Below, in pieces: positions 41,321 to 49,537 of a DNA stretch of 64,000 nt. Below the pieces are notes generated by a model that searched no databases, was not told the origin of the DNA, and worked only from the letters and a program-made list of their open reading frames with translations. Each line of letters starts with the position of its first letter. Position 1 is the stretch's first letter. Both the position numbers and the translations under genes were made by a program. Source of the DNA: Chachezhania sediminis (lineage in GTDB: Bacteria; Pseudomonadota; Alphaproteobacteria; Rhodobacterales; Rhodobacteraceae); the NCBI RefSeq assembly GCF_009765275.1, contig NZ_VOPH01000007.1, positions 166,393 through 230,392 of the forward strand, given 5' to 3'.

Positions 41321-41917
41321 TCACGCCTCCAACCCGAGGCGCCAGCGCAACTGGGGCAGTCGGTCGACCCCGAAGAAGGGTTCGCCGTCCAGAAGGTAGA
41401 AGGGCACGCCCACCGCACCATCCGCCAGCGCCGCGTCAATGGAGGTGCGCAGCCCGGCCTTTGTCGCGTCGCTTTGCATCGCGGTACGCGCGGCCTCCGC
41501 GTCGTACCCGGCTGCAAGGGCCACATCGACCAGGACCTCCGGGTCGGTGATGTTCAGCCCCTCGCCGAAGCGCGCCGCGAAAAGGCGGCGGCCAAGCTCG
41601 GCACCCGTCGCGATGTCGCCACCGGTCAGCCCCAGCCACATCCGAAGCGCAAGATGCGCCGAGATCGCCAGCGGCTCCCGCGGGGCATAGGGCAGTCCGT
41701 GGAATGCGGCCGTTCGCGGCATGTCCCGCGCCATGTAGGCCTGCCGGGCGGGCCGCTCCAGCGGCGGCATGATGCCTTGCGCCTTGAGGATCGCCCAGAC
41801 CATGGCCGGGCGAAGCTCCAGCGTGCATCCCGCTTCCTCCGCCAGTGCCACGGTCGCGTCGAAGGCGGCATAGGCATAGGGCGAAGCGAAGTCGAAGCAG
41901 AAGACCAGGCGGGCCAT
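41321..41917 (-). CDS. DsbA-fold 2-hydroxychromene-2-carboxylate isomerase-like protein
   Basis: A 198-aa thioredoxin/GST-kappa-like protein (FCFDFASPYAYAAFDATVALA at the start, GVPFYLLDGEPFFGVDRLPQLRWRL at the end), the layout of HCCA isomerases. The glutathione-activating Ser is probably in SPYAY. The family isomerises aromatic ring-cleavage intermediates in naphthalene pathways, but many members sit in acyl-CoA operons with unknown roles. It is the last gene of the carboxylase operon; its ATG overlaps the carboxyltransferase stop (TGATG). Confidence 0.8.
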   Translation of the reverse strand: MARLVFCFDFASPYAYAAFDATVALAEEAGCTLELRPAMVWAILKAQGIMPPLERPARQAYMARDMPRTAAFHGLPYAPREPLAISAHLALRMWLGLTGGDIATGAELGRRLFAARFGEGLNITDPEVLVDVALAAGYDAEAARTAMQSDATKAGLRTSIDAALADGAVGVPFYLLDGEPFFGVDRLPQLRWRLGLEA

Positions 41918-43524
41918 CAGAAGCGGAAGACGCCATAGCCCGGATCGGGCAGGGGCGCGTTCAGCGATGCCGAAATCGCCAGCGCCAGCGCGTTCCGCGT
42001 GTCCACCGGATCGATGATCCCGTCGTCCCACAGCTGCGAGGTGGCGTAATAGGCGGACAGCTGATCCTCGTACGCGCGGCGGGTGTCCTTCCACAGGGCC
42101 TCGATCTCGGCCGCATCGACGGTGTGGCCGTTGCGGCGCATCTGGTTGGCCTTCACCTCGGCCAGCGTGTTGGCGGCCTGATCGCCACCCATGACGCCGA
42201 TCTGGTGGTTGGGCCAGGTGAACAGGAAGCGCCCGTCGAAAGCCCGTCCGCACATGCCATAATTCCCGGCCCCGAAGGACCCGTTGCACATCACGGTGAA
42301 CTTCGGAACGTGGGAACAGGACTGCGCCATGATCATCTTGGCCCCGTCCTTGGTGATCCCCCGCCGTTCGTATTCCCGCCCGATCATGTAGCCGGTGATG
42401 TTCTGCAAAAAGACCAACGGCGTGTTGTTCTGATTGCAAAGCTCGATGAAATGCGCCCCCTTCAAGCTGCTTTCGTTGAACAGCACGCCGTTATTGGCCA
42501 GGATCCCGACCTTGTAGCCCCAGATGTTCGCGTACCCGCAGACCAGCGTCGTGCCATAGGCCGGCTGGTATTCGTGAAAGCGCGACCCGTCGACCAGCCG
42601 CGCGATCACCTCGCGCATGTCGAAGCTTTTCTTGATGTCGTCGGGCAGGATTCCATAAAGCTCGGCCGGGTCATAGGCCGGGTCTTCGGGCGTCTCCTGC
42701 TGGCAGGCCCATTTCGCCGGCCGGTCCCATTGCGCCACGATCTCGCGCCCGATGCGGATCGCGTCGGCCTCGTCCCGCGCCGGGTAATCGCAGGTCCCGG
42801 ACACCGAGGTATGCATGTCCGCGCCGCCCAGCTCCTCGACCGACACGGTCTCGCCGGTGGCGGCCTTGACCAGCGGCGGGCCGCCCAGGAAGACGGCGCC
42901 GGTGCCGCGCACGATGACGGAATAGTCCGACAGGCCGGGGATATAGGCGCCGCCCGCGGTGCAGTGGCCGAAGACCAGCGACAGCTGCTTGATGCGCTTC
43001 TTCGACAGGATCGACTGGTTGCGGAAGATCCGCCCCGCTGCGTACTTGTCGGGAAAGACTTCGGACTGCAGCTGCAGGAACCCGCCGGCGCTGTCGCACA
43101 GATGAATGACCGGCAGGTGGTTCTCCATCGCGATGTCCAGCGCGCGGACGATCTTCTTGACCGTCAGCGGATACCACGCGCCGCCCTTGACCGACGGATC
43201 GTCGGCGCGGATCAGTACCTCGCGCCCCGACACGGTACCGATGCCCACAATGGAACTGGCCGAGGGCGCCTCGCCGTCATAGTCGCGGTTGGCGGCCAGC
43301 GAGGACAGTTCCAGGAACGGCGTGCCGGGATCCAGCAGCATCTCGATCCGCTTCCGGGGCGGCATCTTGCCCTGCTTTTCCAGCCGGTCCATGTCGCGCT
43401 GCGGGCGCAGGTGGCGCGCGGCTTCCTGTTTGGCGCGGAACTCGGCCACCACGCGGCGGTTATGGGCCATGTTCGCCCGGAAGTCGGCCGCGCCGGTGTT
43501 AATCTTGGATTGCAGTCTACGCAT
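41917..43524 (-). CDS. acyl-CoA carboxylase carboxyltransferase (beta) subunit, MCC/GCC-type
   Basis: 535 aa, the usual length for methylcrotonyl-CoA or geranyl-CoA carboxylase beta subunits. It shows the N-terminal crotonase-like half (LDPGTPFLELSSLAA, CTAGGAYIPGLSDYSVIVRGTGAVFLGGPPLVKAATGE, VSVEELGGADMHTSVSG) and the C-terminal half (VFLQNITGYMIGREYERRGITKDGAKM, SFGAGNYGMCGRAFDGRFLFTWPN). It transfers CO2 from carboxybiotin to the gamma-methyl of a beta-methyl-2-enoyl-CoA. Chain-length specificity was not resolved by eye. It overlaps the BCCP ORF by 8 bp. Confidence 0.92.
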   Translation of the reverse strand: MRRLQSKINTGAADFRANMAHNRRVVAEFRAKQEAARHLRPQRDMDRLEKQGKMPPRKRIEMLLDPGTPFLELSSLAANRDYDGEAPSASSIVGIGTVSGREVLIRADDPSVKGGAWYPLTVKKIVRALDIAMENHLPVIHLCDSAGGFLQLQSEVFPDKYAAGRIFRNQSILSKKRIKQLSLVFGHCTAGGAYIPGLSDYSVIVRGTGAVFLGGPPLVKAATGETVSVEELGGADMHTSVSGTCDYPARDEADAIRIGREIVAQWDRPAKWACQQETPEDPAYDPAELYGILPDDIKKSFDMREVIARLVDGSRFHEYQPAYGTTLVCGYANIWGYKVGILANNGVLFNESSLKGAHFIELCNQNNTPLVFLQNITGYMIGREYERRGITKDGAKMIMAQSCSHVPKFTVMCNGSFGAGNYGMCGRAFDGRFLFTWPNHQIGVMGGDQAANTLAEVKANQMRRNGHTVDAAEIEALWKDTRRAYEDQLSAYYATSQLWDDGIIDPVDTRNALALAISASLNAPLPDPGYGVFRF

Positions 43525-44023
43525 CGGCGTCGGTTCCTTCCCGGGCTTCGAGGCTGACCAGAAGCTGGTCCTTGTCGAAGGTCTGCCCTTCGGTCACGTG
43601 CACTTCGGCCACCACCCCGTCGCGGGGCGCGCCCAGAACGGTCTGAAGCTTCATGCTTTCCATCGTGACCAGCGCGGCCCCCCGGTCGACGATGGCACCG
43701 GCGGCGACATGGATTTCCACCACGGCACCCGGCATCGGCGCACGGATCTCGGCTTCGGCCGCGTCGTCGGGGCCTTCGCCCTCGACCAGCAGCGTCGCGT
43801 GATGGGTTCGCCCGGCGATCCGCAGGGACTGACCTTCCGTGCCATCCGCGCGGGCCACGGTGACGGACTGCCCCGCGACGGTCAGGTCGATCAGGCCGTC
43901 ACCGTCCGGGCCTGCGTCCTCGACCACATGGGTGCGGCCGTCGACGGACAGGACCAGGTGCGGGCGGCGCTGCAGGATGTCGACCTGCCGCTCCACGCCG
44001 TCAAGAAGGATGCGAAAGCTCAT
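43517..44023 (-). CDS. biotin carboxyl carrier part of acyl-CoA carboxylase alpha subunit
   Basis: A 168-aa piece: residues 1-85 resemble the linker (BT) region that joins the biotin carboxylase and carrier domains in MCC/GCC alpha subunits, and residues about 94-160 are the biotinyl domain with the biotin-Lys in MESMKLQ (K125). The ATG at 44023 lies in the same reading frame as the biotin carboxylase gene upstream, just after TGA-GAT. Together the pieces total 664 codons plus the stop, the normal length of an alpha subunit. Either a natural gene split or a nonsense mutation. A GGAGG sequence lies about 11 bases upstream of the ATG. Confidence 0.85.
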   Translation of the reverse strand: MSFRILLDGVERQVDILQRRPHLVLSVDGRTHVVEDAGPDGDGLIDLTVAGQSVTVARADGTEGQSLRIAGRTHHATLLVEGEGPDDAAEAEIRAPMPGAVVEIHVAAGAIVDRGAALVTMESMKLQTVLGAPRDGVVAEVHVTEGQTFDKDQLLVSLEAREGTDADA

Positions 44024-44026
44024 ATC

Positions 44027-45511
44027 TCAGTTCCTCCAGTACCCGATGGCGGCCTGCAGGGGCGGCACGTCGAAGATCATCCGGCGAAAGTCGCGGAAGC
44101 CCAGGGCGGCCGCGATCAGCGCGCGGTCGGTGGCGGCGTCGTCCATCGGTGGCGGCAGCAAGGCTTCGGCCTGTTCCTGGAGGAAGCCGGTGTGGATGTC
44201 GGCCGCGCGGAAGGCCGCGTTGTCCAGAACCCGCGCCAGATAGTCGACATTGGTGGTGACACCCAGGATCGACAGTTCCCCCAGGGCACCGATGGCCCGG
44301 TCGATGGCCTGCGCCCGGTCGGCGCCGTGGACGACCAGCTTGGCCAGCATCGGGTCGAAATCCGCCGTCACCCGCTGCCCCTGATCCAGCGCATGTTCGA
44401 AACGAAGCCAGGGCGCTTCGGGGACGTGCAGGAAATCGATGCGGCCGGTTTCGGGGCGGAAGTCCTGATCTGCATTCTCGGCACAGATCCGGCATTCGAT
44501 GGAATGACCGTTGCGGCCGATCTCGCCTTGCGGACAGGGCAGACCGCGCCCGGCGGCCACGTCGATCTGGGCCTTCACAAGGTCGATGCCGGTGATCATC
44601 TCGGTCACCGGGTGTTCGACCTGAAGCCGCGTGTTCATCTCAAGGAAGAAGAAGCGCCCGTCCTGCCCAAGGATGAATTCCACCGTCCCGGCATTGCGGT
44701 ATTTCGCGGCCTCGGCCAGCCGCACTGCGCTGGCGCAGATCTCGGCCGCGACGTCGGGCGACAGGTTCGACGACGGTGCCTCTTCCACGATCTTCTGGAA
44801 CCGCCGCTGCACCGAACATTCCCGTTCGTGCAGGTGCAGCACCCGGCCCTGACCGTCGCCCAGTACCTGCACCTCGATATGGCGGGGACGTTCGACGTAA
44901 AGTTCGGCATATACCCGTCCGTCGCCGAAATACCGCTTCGCCTCGCTGGCCGCCAGCCGCGCGGCGTCACGGAGCGATGACGCTTCGCGCACGATGCTCA
45001 TCCCCTTGCCGCCGCCCCCGGCCGAGGCCTTGATCAGCAGCGGGAACCCGATCTGCGCCGCCGCCTCGGCGAAGGCGTCCAAATCGTCGGTCGGCAGGAC
45101 GGATGGCGCCACGGGCACGCCATGGGCTTCGGCGAAGGTGCGGGCGGAAATCTTGTCGCCCATCAGCGCGATGGTGTCGGCGTCGGGGCCGATGAAGACC
45201 AGACCGGCCTCGGCCACCGCCCGGGCAAAGCCCGCGTTTTCCGACACGAAGCCATAGCCCGGGTGGATCGCCTGTGCGCCCGTGGTACTTGCCACAGCGA
45301 TCAGCTGCGGGATGTCCAGATGGGCGGCGACGGGCGTGTCTCCGGTGATCTCGACGGCCTCGTCGGCCTCGCGCACATGGCGGGCACTGGCCTCGACCGC
45401 GTGGTGCACGGCGATGGAGGTCAGGCCCATCTCGCGGATGGCACGGATCACGCGGCAGGCGATCTCGCCCCGGTTGGCGACAAGGATGCGGGTGAAGGGA
45501 TAGTCTTTCAT
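44027..45511 (-). CDS. acyl-CoA carboxylase biotin carboxylase part of the alpha subunit
   Basis: A 494-aa biotin carboxylase. The N-terminal fold begins FTRILVANRGEIACRVIRAIREMG, the ATP-grasp Gly-rich loop is KASAGGGGKGMS, catalytic residues lie in FFLEMNTRLQVEHPVTEM, and the C-terminal domain has ECRICAEN. It ends YWRN followed by TGA; the frame continues with Asp and the Met that starts the BCCP ORF. Free-standing it lacks the carrier domain that MCC/GCC alpha subunits (about 660 aa) carry. It carboxylates biotin with ATP and bicarbonate. Confidence 0.9.
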   Translation of the reverse strand: MKDYPFTRILVANRGEIACRVIRAIREMGLTSIAVHHAVEASARHVREADEAVEITGDTPVAAHLDIPQLIAVASTTGAQAIHPGYGFVSENAGFARAVAEAGLVFIGPDADTIALMGDKISARTFAEAHGVPVAPSVLPTDDLDAFAEAAAQIGFPLLIKASAGGGGKGMSIVREASSLRDAARLAASEAKRYFGDGRVYAELYVERPRHIEVQVLGDGQGRVLHLHERECSVQRRFQKIVEEAPSSNLSPDVAAEICASAVRLAEAAKYRNAGTVEFILGQDGRFFFLEMNTRLQVEHPVTEMITGIDLVKAQIDVAAGRGLPCPQGEIGRNGHSIECRICAENADQDFRPETGRIDFLHVPEAPWLRFEHALDQGQRVTADFDPMLAKLVVHGADRAQAIDRAIGALGELSILGVTTNVDYLARVLDNAAFRAADIHTGFLQEQAEALLPPPMDDAATDRALIAAALGFRDFRRMIFDVPPLQAAIGYWRN

Positions 45512-47322
45512 GCCGGTACGGCCTCCTCGGCATAGGCGGACAGGGGGCCGCCGGGGGCGATCCAGTCCGCGGGCACCTCGACGGGCAGGTCCAGGAGCAC
45601 CTGCGCCAGTGCCTTGCCCTGCGGGTCATGGCGCAGCGAAGCGACGCCGCCGCCGCCAAGCGCCCGGTCCATCAGGAAGTTGAAGCCCTGCAGCCCGGGC
45701 CATTCATATCGGGTTACGCTTCCCTTGACGAAATGCCCGAACCACTGGGCCACGGCCGCTTCGGTGACCGACCGCCGGATCCACGGCAGATAGGCCGGAT
45801 CGCGGGCCAGCACACCGATATTGGCCTTGTCCCCCTTGTCGCCACTGCGCCCATGGGCCAGCGCGATCAGCGGAACGCGGGCCAGCGAACCTTTCGGCAC
45901 GGCCGTTTCGCCCGTGGGGACCGTCGCGGCTTCCGTGTCCTGCCCTTTTGGATGTGGCACCGCGATTGTCCGGCCTTCGAGGTCGACGGTCACGGGCACA
46001 AGGTCCCGGTCCACAAGGCAGGAAAACAGCCGGATGACAGGTTGCGGGGCAGGGCGCCCGCCGGCGAAACCGGTGATGCCCTGCGCCATGGAGCAGGCGG
46101 CGGGATAGATCTCGCCCGCGAAGATGTTCAGCGCCTTGGCGTCGTCATGCCGGACCGCCAGCTTCAGCACCACCTCGCGCGCGGAGTGGGTCATAGGATC
46201 CGCGCCATAGCTGGCATCGGCGCCCAACACCTCGACCATGGTTTCGGAAAACGGTTCGATGTTGCGCTCCGCCAGCAGCCGGCCAGCGCGTTTCAGGATC
46301 GCCTCGCCCGTGGCCTGCGCCTTGGCGGCGGCGCTGCGGCCGGCGATCATCATCGTCACCGCAGACCGGAACCCATCCGGGTAGGTCGCGCTGACCTTCA
46401 GGCTTTTGCCGGGTGCGCGCCCCTTCGCGCCAGCGACGCGGACCACGTCCGACCCGGCTTGGCTCAGGGAAATCCCGCTCCAGTCACAGGTCACGTCGGG
46501 CAGAAGGTAGCTGGCGGGATCGCCGACCTCGTAGCAGACCTGTTCGGCCACGGTCCGGGGCGAGACCAGTCCCCCGGTCCCGGGCACCTTGGTCAGGTCG
46601 AAGCTGCCGTCCTCGCGGCAGATCGCGATGGGAAAGCCTGTATCGTCCCAGCCCGGCACGTCCTGCCAGTCGGTGAAGATCCCACCCGTGACCTGAGGCC
46701 CGCATTCCAGCAGATGCCCCGCCAGGCTGCCGCCCGACAGCCGGTCGAAGTCGCTCGGCCCCCAGCCGAATTCGTGGATCAGGGGACCCAGCACAGTGGC
46801 GCTGTCCACCACGCGGCCGGTCAGGACCACGTCCGCCCCTTCGTCCAGCGCCTTCGCGATCGCGCCGGCCCCCAGATAGGCGTTCATCGAGCTGATCCGC
46901 TCCGGCATCGCGGCGCCGGAAAACATCTCGGTCACGCCATCGGCGCGCAGCCGGTCGGCCAGGGCCGAGATGTCGTCGCCTTCGACAATCGCCACCTTCA
47001 GCGCCACGCCGGCCTGGGCAAAGACGGCCTCCAGCGCGGTCCGGCAGGCCGCGGTGTTCAGCCCGCCCGCATTGGTGACGACCTTGATGCCCTTGTCGGC
47101 GATCTGGCGCGCCAGCGGTGCCATCACGCGGGTCACGAAATCGGGGGCATAGCCCTGACCGGGATCCTTGGCCTTCATCCGGGCCAGGATCGACATGGTG
47201 ATCTCGGCCAGATAGTCCATCACCAGGTAATCGACATCCCCCCGTTCGACGATCTGGCGTGCGCCTTCCGGGCTGTCGCCCCAGAAGCCGCCGCCGCCTC
47301 CGATGCGGATCTCGCGCCCCAT
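45508..47322 (-). CDS. AtuA-family protein (acyclic terpene utilization, DUF1446)
   Basis: 604 aa from the ATG at 47322 (MGREIRIGGGGGFWGDSPEGARQI); an alternative start lies 18 bases upstream. The large N-terminal DUF1446 domain (VDYLVMDYLAEITMSILARM, VVTNAGGLNTAAC) is followed by the small AtuA C-terminal domain (PLIALAHGRSGDKGDKANIGVLAR). AtuA is encoded with geranyl-CoA carboxylase genes in Pseudomonas terpene degradation; its reaction is not established. It overlaps the biotin carboxylase start by 4 bp. Its presence favours a GCC-like or related branched acyl-CoA carboxylase route over plain leucine degradation. Confidence 0.88.
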   Translation of the reverse strand: MGREIRIGGGGGFWGDSPEGARQIVERGDVDYLVMDYLAEITMSILARMKAKDPGQGYAPDFVTRVMAPLARQIADKGIKVVTNAGGLNTAACRTALEAVFAQAGVALKVAIVEGDDISALADRLRADGVTEMFSGAAMPERISSMNAYLGAGAIAKALDEGADVVLTGRVVDSATVLGPLIHEFGWGPSDFDRLSGGSLAGHLLECGPQVTGGIFTDWQDVPGWDDTGFPIAICREDGSFDLTKVPGTGGLVSPRTVAEQVCYEVGDPASYLLPDVTCDWSGISLSQAGSDVVRVAGAKGRAPGKSLKVSATYPDGFRSAVTMMIAGRSAAAKAQATGEAILKRAGRLLAERNIEPFSETMVEVLGADASYGADPMTHSAREVVLKLAVRHDDAKALNIFAGEIYPAACSMAQGITGFAGGRPAPQPVIRLFSCLVDRDLVPVTVDLEGRTIAVPHPKGQDTEAATVPTGETAVPKGSLARVPLIALAHGRSGDKGDKANIGVLARDPAYLPWIRRSVTEAAVAQWFGHFVKGSVTRYEWPGLQGFNFLMDRALGGGGVASLRHDPQGKALAQVLLDLPVEVPADWIAPGGPLSAYAEEAVPA

Positions 47323-47324
47323 GG

Positions 47325-48107
47325 TCAGCGCCCCGTCCATTCGGGCGCGCGCTTTTCGACGAAGGCGCGGAATCCTTCGCGGGCATCTTCCGTCCGGGCC
47401 ATGTTGGCCAACATGAAGGGCGCGTATTCCAGGGCCGCGTCAAAGCTCATCTCGCGGATCTTCGACAGCGCCTGCAGGCCAAGCCGGACGCCGGTGGGCG
47501 ATTTTGAGATGATCCGCTCCACCAGCCAGTCGGTCTTCGCGTCCAGATCCGCGACCGGCACGGCATAGTTCACCAGCCCGTGGGGCAGACCTTCGGCTGC
47601 GGTGATGGGCTCTCCGGTCAGGCACATCTCCATCAGCAGGCGGTTGGGCGTGTTGCGCATCAGGAAGGGCAGGATCATCATGGGGAAGATCCCGATCTTC
47701 ACTTCGGTCACGCCGATCAGTGCGTCTTCGCGCGCGACCACCAGATCGCAGCCGCAGACCAGCCCGAAACCGCCGGCCAGCGCATGCCCGTTCAGCCGTG
47801 CGATGATCGGCACCCTGGCGTCATTCATCGCCCGGAAAAGGTCCGCGACATAGTTAACCGGGTGCGCCTCATCAAGCTTGAAGGGCGTGCCTTCGGCGTT
47901 CGGCTGCAGGTCGCCCCCGGCGCAGAAGGCGCGGTCGCCGGCGCCGGTCAGAACCAGCGCGCGGATGTCGGGATCGGCTTCGGCACGGGAAATCGCAGCG
48001 ATGATGCCCTCGGCGACCTGCGCGTTCAGCGCATTGCGCCGCTCTTCCCGCGTGATCGTGGCCGTCAGCACGGCCCCGTCCTGCCGGATGTTCACGGTAT
48101 CGTTCAT
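47325..48107 (-). CDS. enoyl-CoA hydratase family protein, AtuE/LiuC-like by context
   Basis: 260 aa from the ATG at 48107 (MNDTVNIRQDG), with a strong AGGAGGAG upstream; the longer frame runs through the operator region. It has the crotonase motif GDRAFCAGGDLQPN and the second helix GHALAGGFGLVCGCDLVV, where the classical Glu is replaced. In atu/liu operons a crotonase of this kind hydrates the carboxylated (glutaconyl-type) CoA product, which fits the carboxylase genes downstream. First gene of the six-gene minus-strand operon ending at 41321. Confidence 0.85.
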   Translation of the reverse strand: MNDTVNIRQDGAVLTATITREERRNALNAQVAEGIIAAISRAEADPDIRALVLTGAGDRAFCAGGDLQPNAEGTPFKLDEAHPVNYVADLFRAMNDARVPIIARLNGHALAGGFGLVCGCDLVVAREDALIGVTEVKIGIFPMMILPFLMRNTPNRLLMEMCLTGEPITAAEGLPHGLVNYAVPVADLDAKTDWLVERIISKSPTGVRLGLQALSKIREMSFDAALEYAPFMLANMARTEDAREGFRAFVEKRAPEWTGR

Positions 48108-48154
48108 CGCGCTCCTCCTGATGCCCGCACTCGTTCGCGGGCCGCTTTCCAATA

Positions 48155-48175
48155 TTAATGATCGCAACTCAGTAA
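48155..48175. promoter_or_regulatory. TGAG box upstream of the carboxylase operon
   Basis: Left arm TTAATGAT, spacer CGCAA, right arm CTCAGTAA (7/8 core similarity to the consensus), 48 bases upstream of the crotonase start at 48107. Confidence 0.5.
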
Positions 48176-48220
48176 GGATGTCAATACGGCCATCAAGGGC
48201 CTCCGTCAGGCCTAGCGTTA

Positions 48221-48236
48221 TTTTCCATACGCGGAA
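48221..48236. promoter_or_regulatory. TTCC box (TTTTCCATACGCGGAA)
   Basis: A copy of the 16-bp palindrome with a shifted left half, in the middle of the crotonase/acyl-CoA dehydrogenase divergent region between two TGAG boxes (48155 and 48278). Confidence 0.45.
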
Positions 48237-48277
48237 CTTTTCTCTTGAGTGGCGAACGCATCAAGGCGATGCTGACA

Positions 48278-48294
48278 AATGAAACCACCTCATT
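48278..48294. promoter_or_regulatory. TGAG box upstream of acyl-CoA dehydrogenase
   Basis: AATGA, 7 bases, TCATT (perfect 5-bp arms with the shared TGA-N7-TCA spacing), about 47 bases upstream of the start at 48341. Confidence 0.5.
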
Positions 48295-48340
48295 ATTCTG
48301 CGGATGCAAAATGAGCCTGGTTCAGGAGGAGACCCCGAAG

Positions 48341-49537
48341 ATGACCGCGAACTATCCCGAAACCTTCGAGCTGGACGCCGAGCAGAGAGAGATTCTGAAT
48401 CAGGCGGACCGCTTTGGCCGGAACGAGCTTTTTCCGCTGGCGCAGCGCATGGATGACGAGGAGTGGTGGCCCGACACGGCCTTTCCCGCCATTGGCGATG
48501 CAGGCTTCTTCGGCGCCACGATTCCGGAAGAGTTCGGCGGGGCAGGGATGGACCTGATCTCCGCCGGGCTGGTGCTGCAGGGCTTTTCGCGGTGGAATCA
48601 CGCGATGGCGCTGTCGGTCGTGGCGCATGACAACCTGTGCGCCAACAACATCTATCGCAACGGCAGCGACGCGCAGCGCGCGAAATACCTGCCGGACCTG
48701 TGTTCGGGGCGGAAGATCGGCGCGCTTGGCCTGACCGAACCCGGCGCCGGGTCGGATGCGCTGGGGTCGATGCGGACCGTGGCGAAGAAGGACGGCGACC
48801 ACTACGTGCTGAACGGCGCCAAGATCTACATCACCAACGGGCCGGTCGCCGACATCGTGCTGGTCTATGCCAAGACCGATCCCGAAAATGGCGCGCAGGG
48901 CATTTCCGCCTTCATCGTGCCGACCGACACGCCCGGCTTCAAGGTGGCGCAGAAGCTGGTGAAGATGGGTTATCGCGGCAGCCAGACCGCCGAACTGGTG
49001 TTCGAGGACTGTCGCGTCCCGGCCGAAAACCTGGTGGGCGCCGAAAACAAGGGCGTCGGCATCGTGATGAGCGGACTGGACCTGGAACGGGCCATGATAT
49101 CCCCCATCTGCCTGGGGATCGCGGAACGGGCGTTCGACCTGTCGCTGGACTATGCTCAGACCCGCAGGCAATTCGGCAAGCCCATCGCCAGTTTCCAGAT
49201 GGTCCAGTCGATGCTGGCCGAGATGTATGTTCTGCTGGAGACGATGCGCACCTTCACCTATCGCGTGCTGGCGGCGGGCGCGAAGGTCGAAATCGGTGCC
49301 GGCGGACGTGGCGACATCCACAAGCTGACCGCGGCCTCTGTCATGTACGCGGCACAGACCGTGAACAAGATCCTGGACCTTGGCGTCCAGATCCACGGCG
49401 GCACCGGCTATATCTGGGAGTCCGAGATCAACCGGTTGTTCCGGTCGACCAAGCTGCTGGAGATCGGTGCCGGTACGACCGAGGTGCGCAAGATGATCAT
49501 CGCGGGCGAGCTTCTGAAGGATATGCCCCGTGGCTGA
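48341..49537 (+). CDS. acyl-CoA dehydrogenase, isovaleryl/citronellyl-CoA dehydrogenase-like
   Basis: 398 aa from the ATG at 48341 (MTANYPETFELDAEQREIL); AGGAGGA lies 12 bases upstream, while starts at 48245 or 48311 precede or crowd that site. It has all family motifs: LGLTEPGAGSDALGSMRT, LNGAKIYITNG, ARRQFGKPI-type segment (TRRQFGKPIASFQMVQ) and the C-terminal LLEIGAGTTEVRKMIIAGEL. The EIGAGT ending is like isovaleryl-CoA and AtuD/LiuA enzymes, which make the 2-enoyl substrate for the biotin carboxylase. Divergent from the carboxylase operon, with shared operators. Confidence 0.9.
   Translation: MTANYPETFELDAEQREILNQADRFGRNELFPLAQRMDDEEWWPDTAFPAIGDAGFFGATIPEEFGGAGMDLISAGLVLQGFSRWNHAMALSVVAHDNLCANNIYRNGSDAQRAKYLPDLCSGRKIGALGLTEPGAGSDALGSMRTVAKKDGDHYVLNGAKIYITNGPVADIVLVYAKTDPENGAQGISAFIVPTDTPGFKVAQKLVKMGYRGSQTAELVFEDCRVPAENLVGAENKGVGIVMSGLDLERAMISPICLGIAERAFDLSLDYAQTRRQFGKPIASFQMVQSMLAEMYVLLETMRTFTYRVLAAGAKVEIGAGGRGDIHKLTAASVMYAAQTVNKILDLGVQIHGGTGYIWESEINRLFRSTKLLEIGAGTTEVRKMIIAGELLKDMPRG

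Noticed and set aside
44027..44029. Selenocysteine or programmed readthrough at the carboxylase TGA
   Set aside because: No selenocysteine is expected in this linker and I saw no convincing downstream hairpin; mutation, error or a natural split are simpler.
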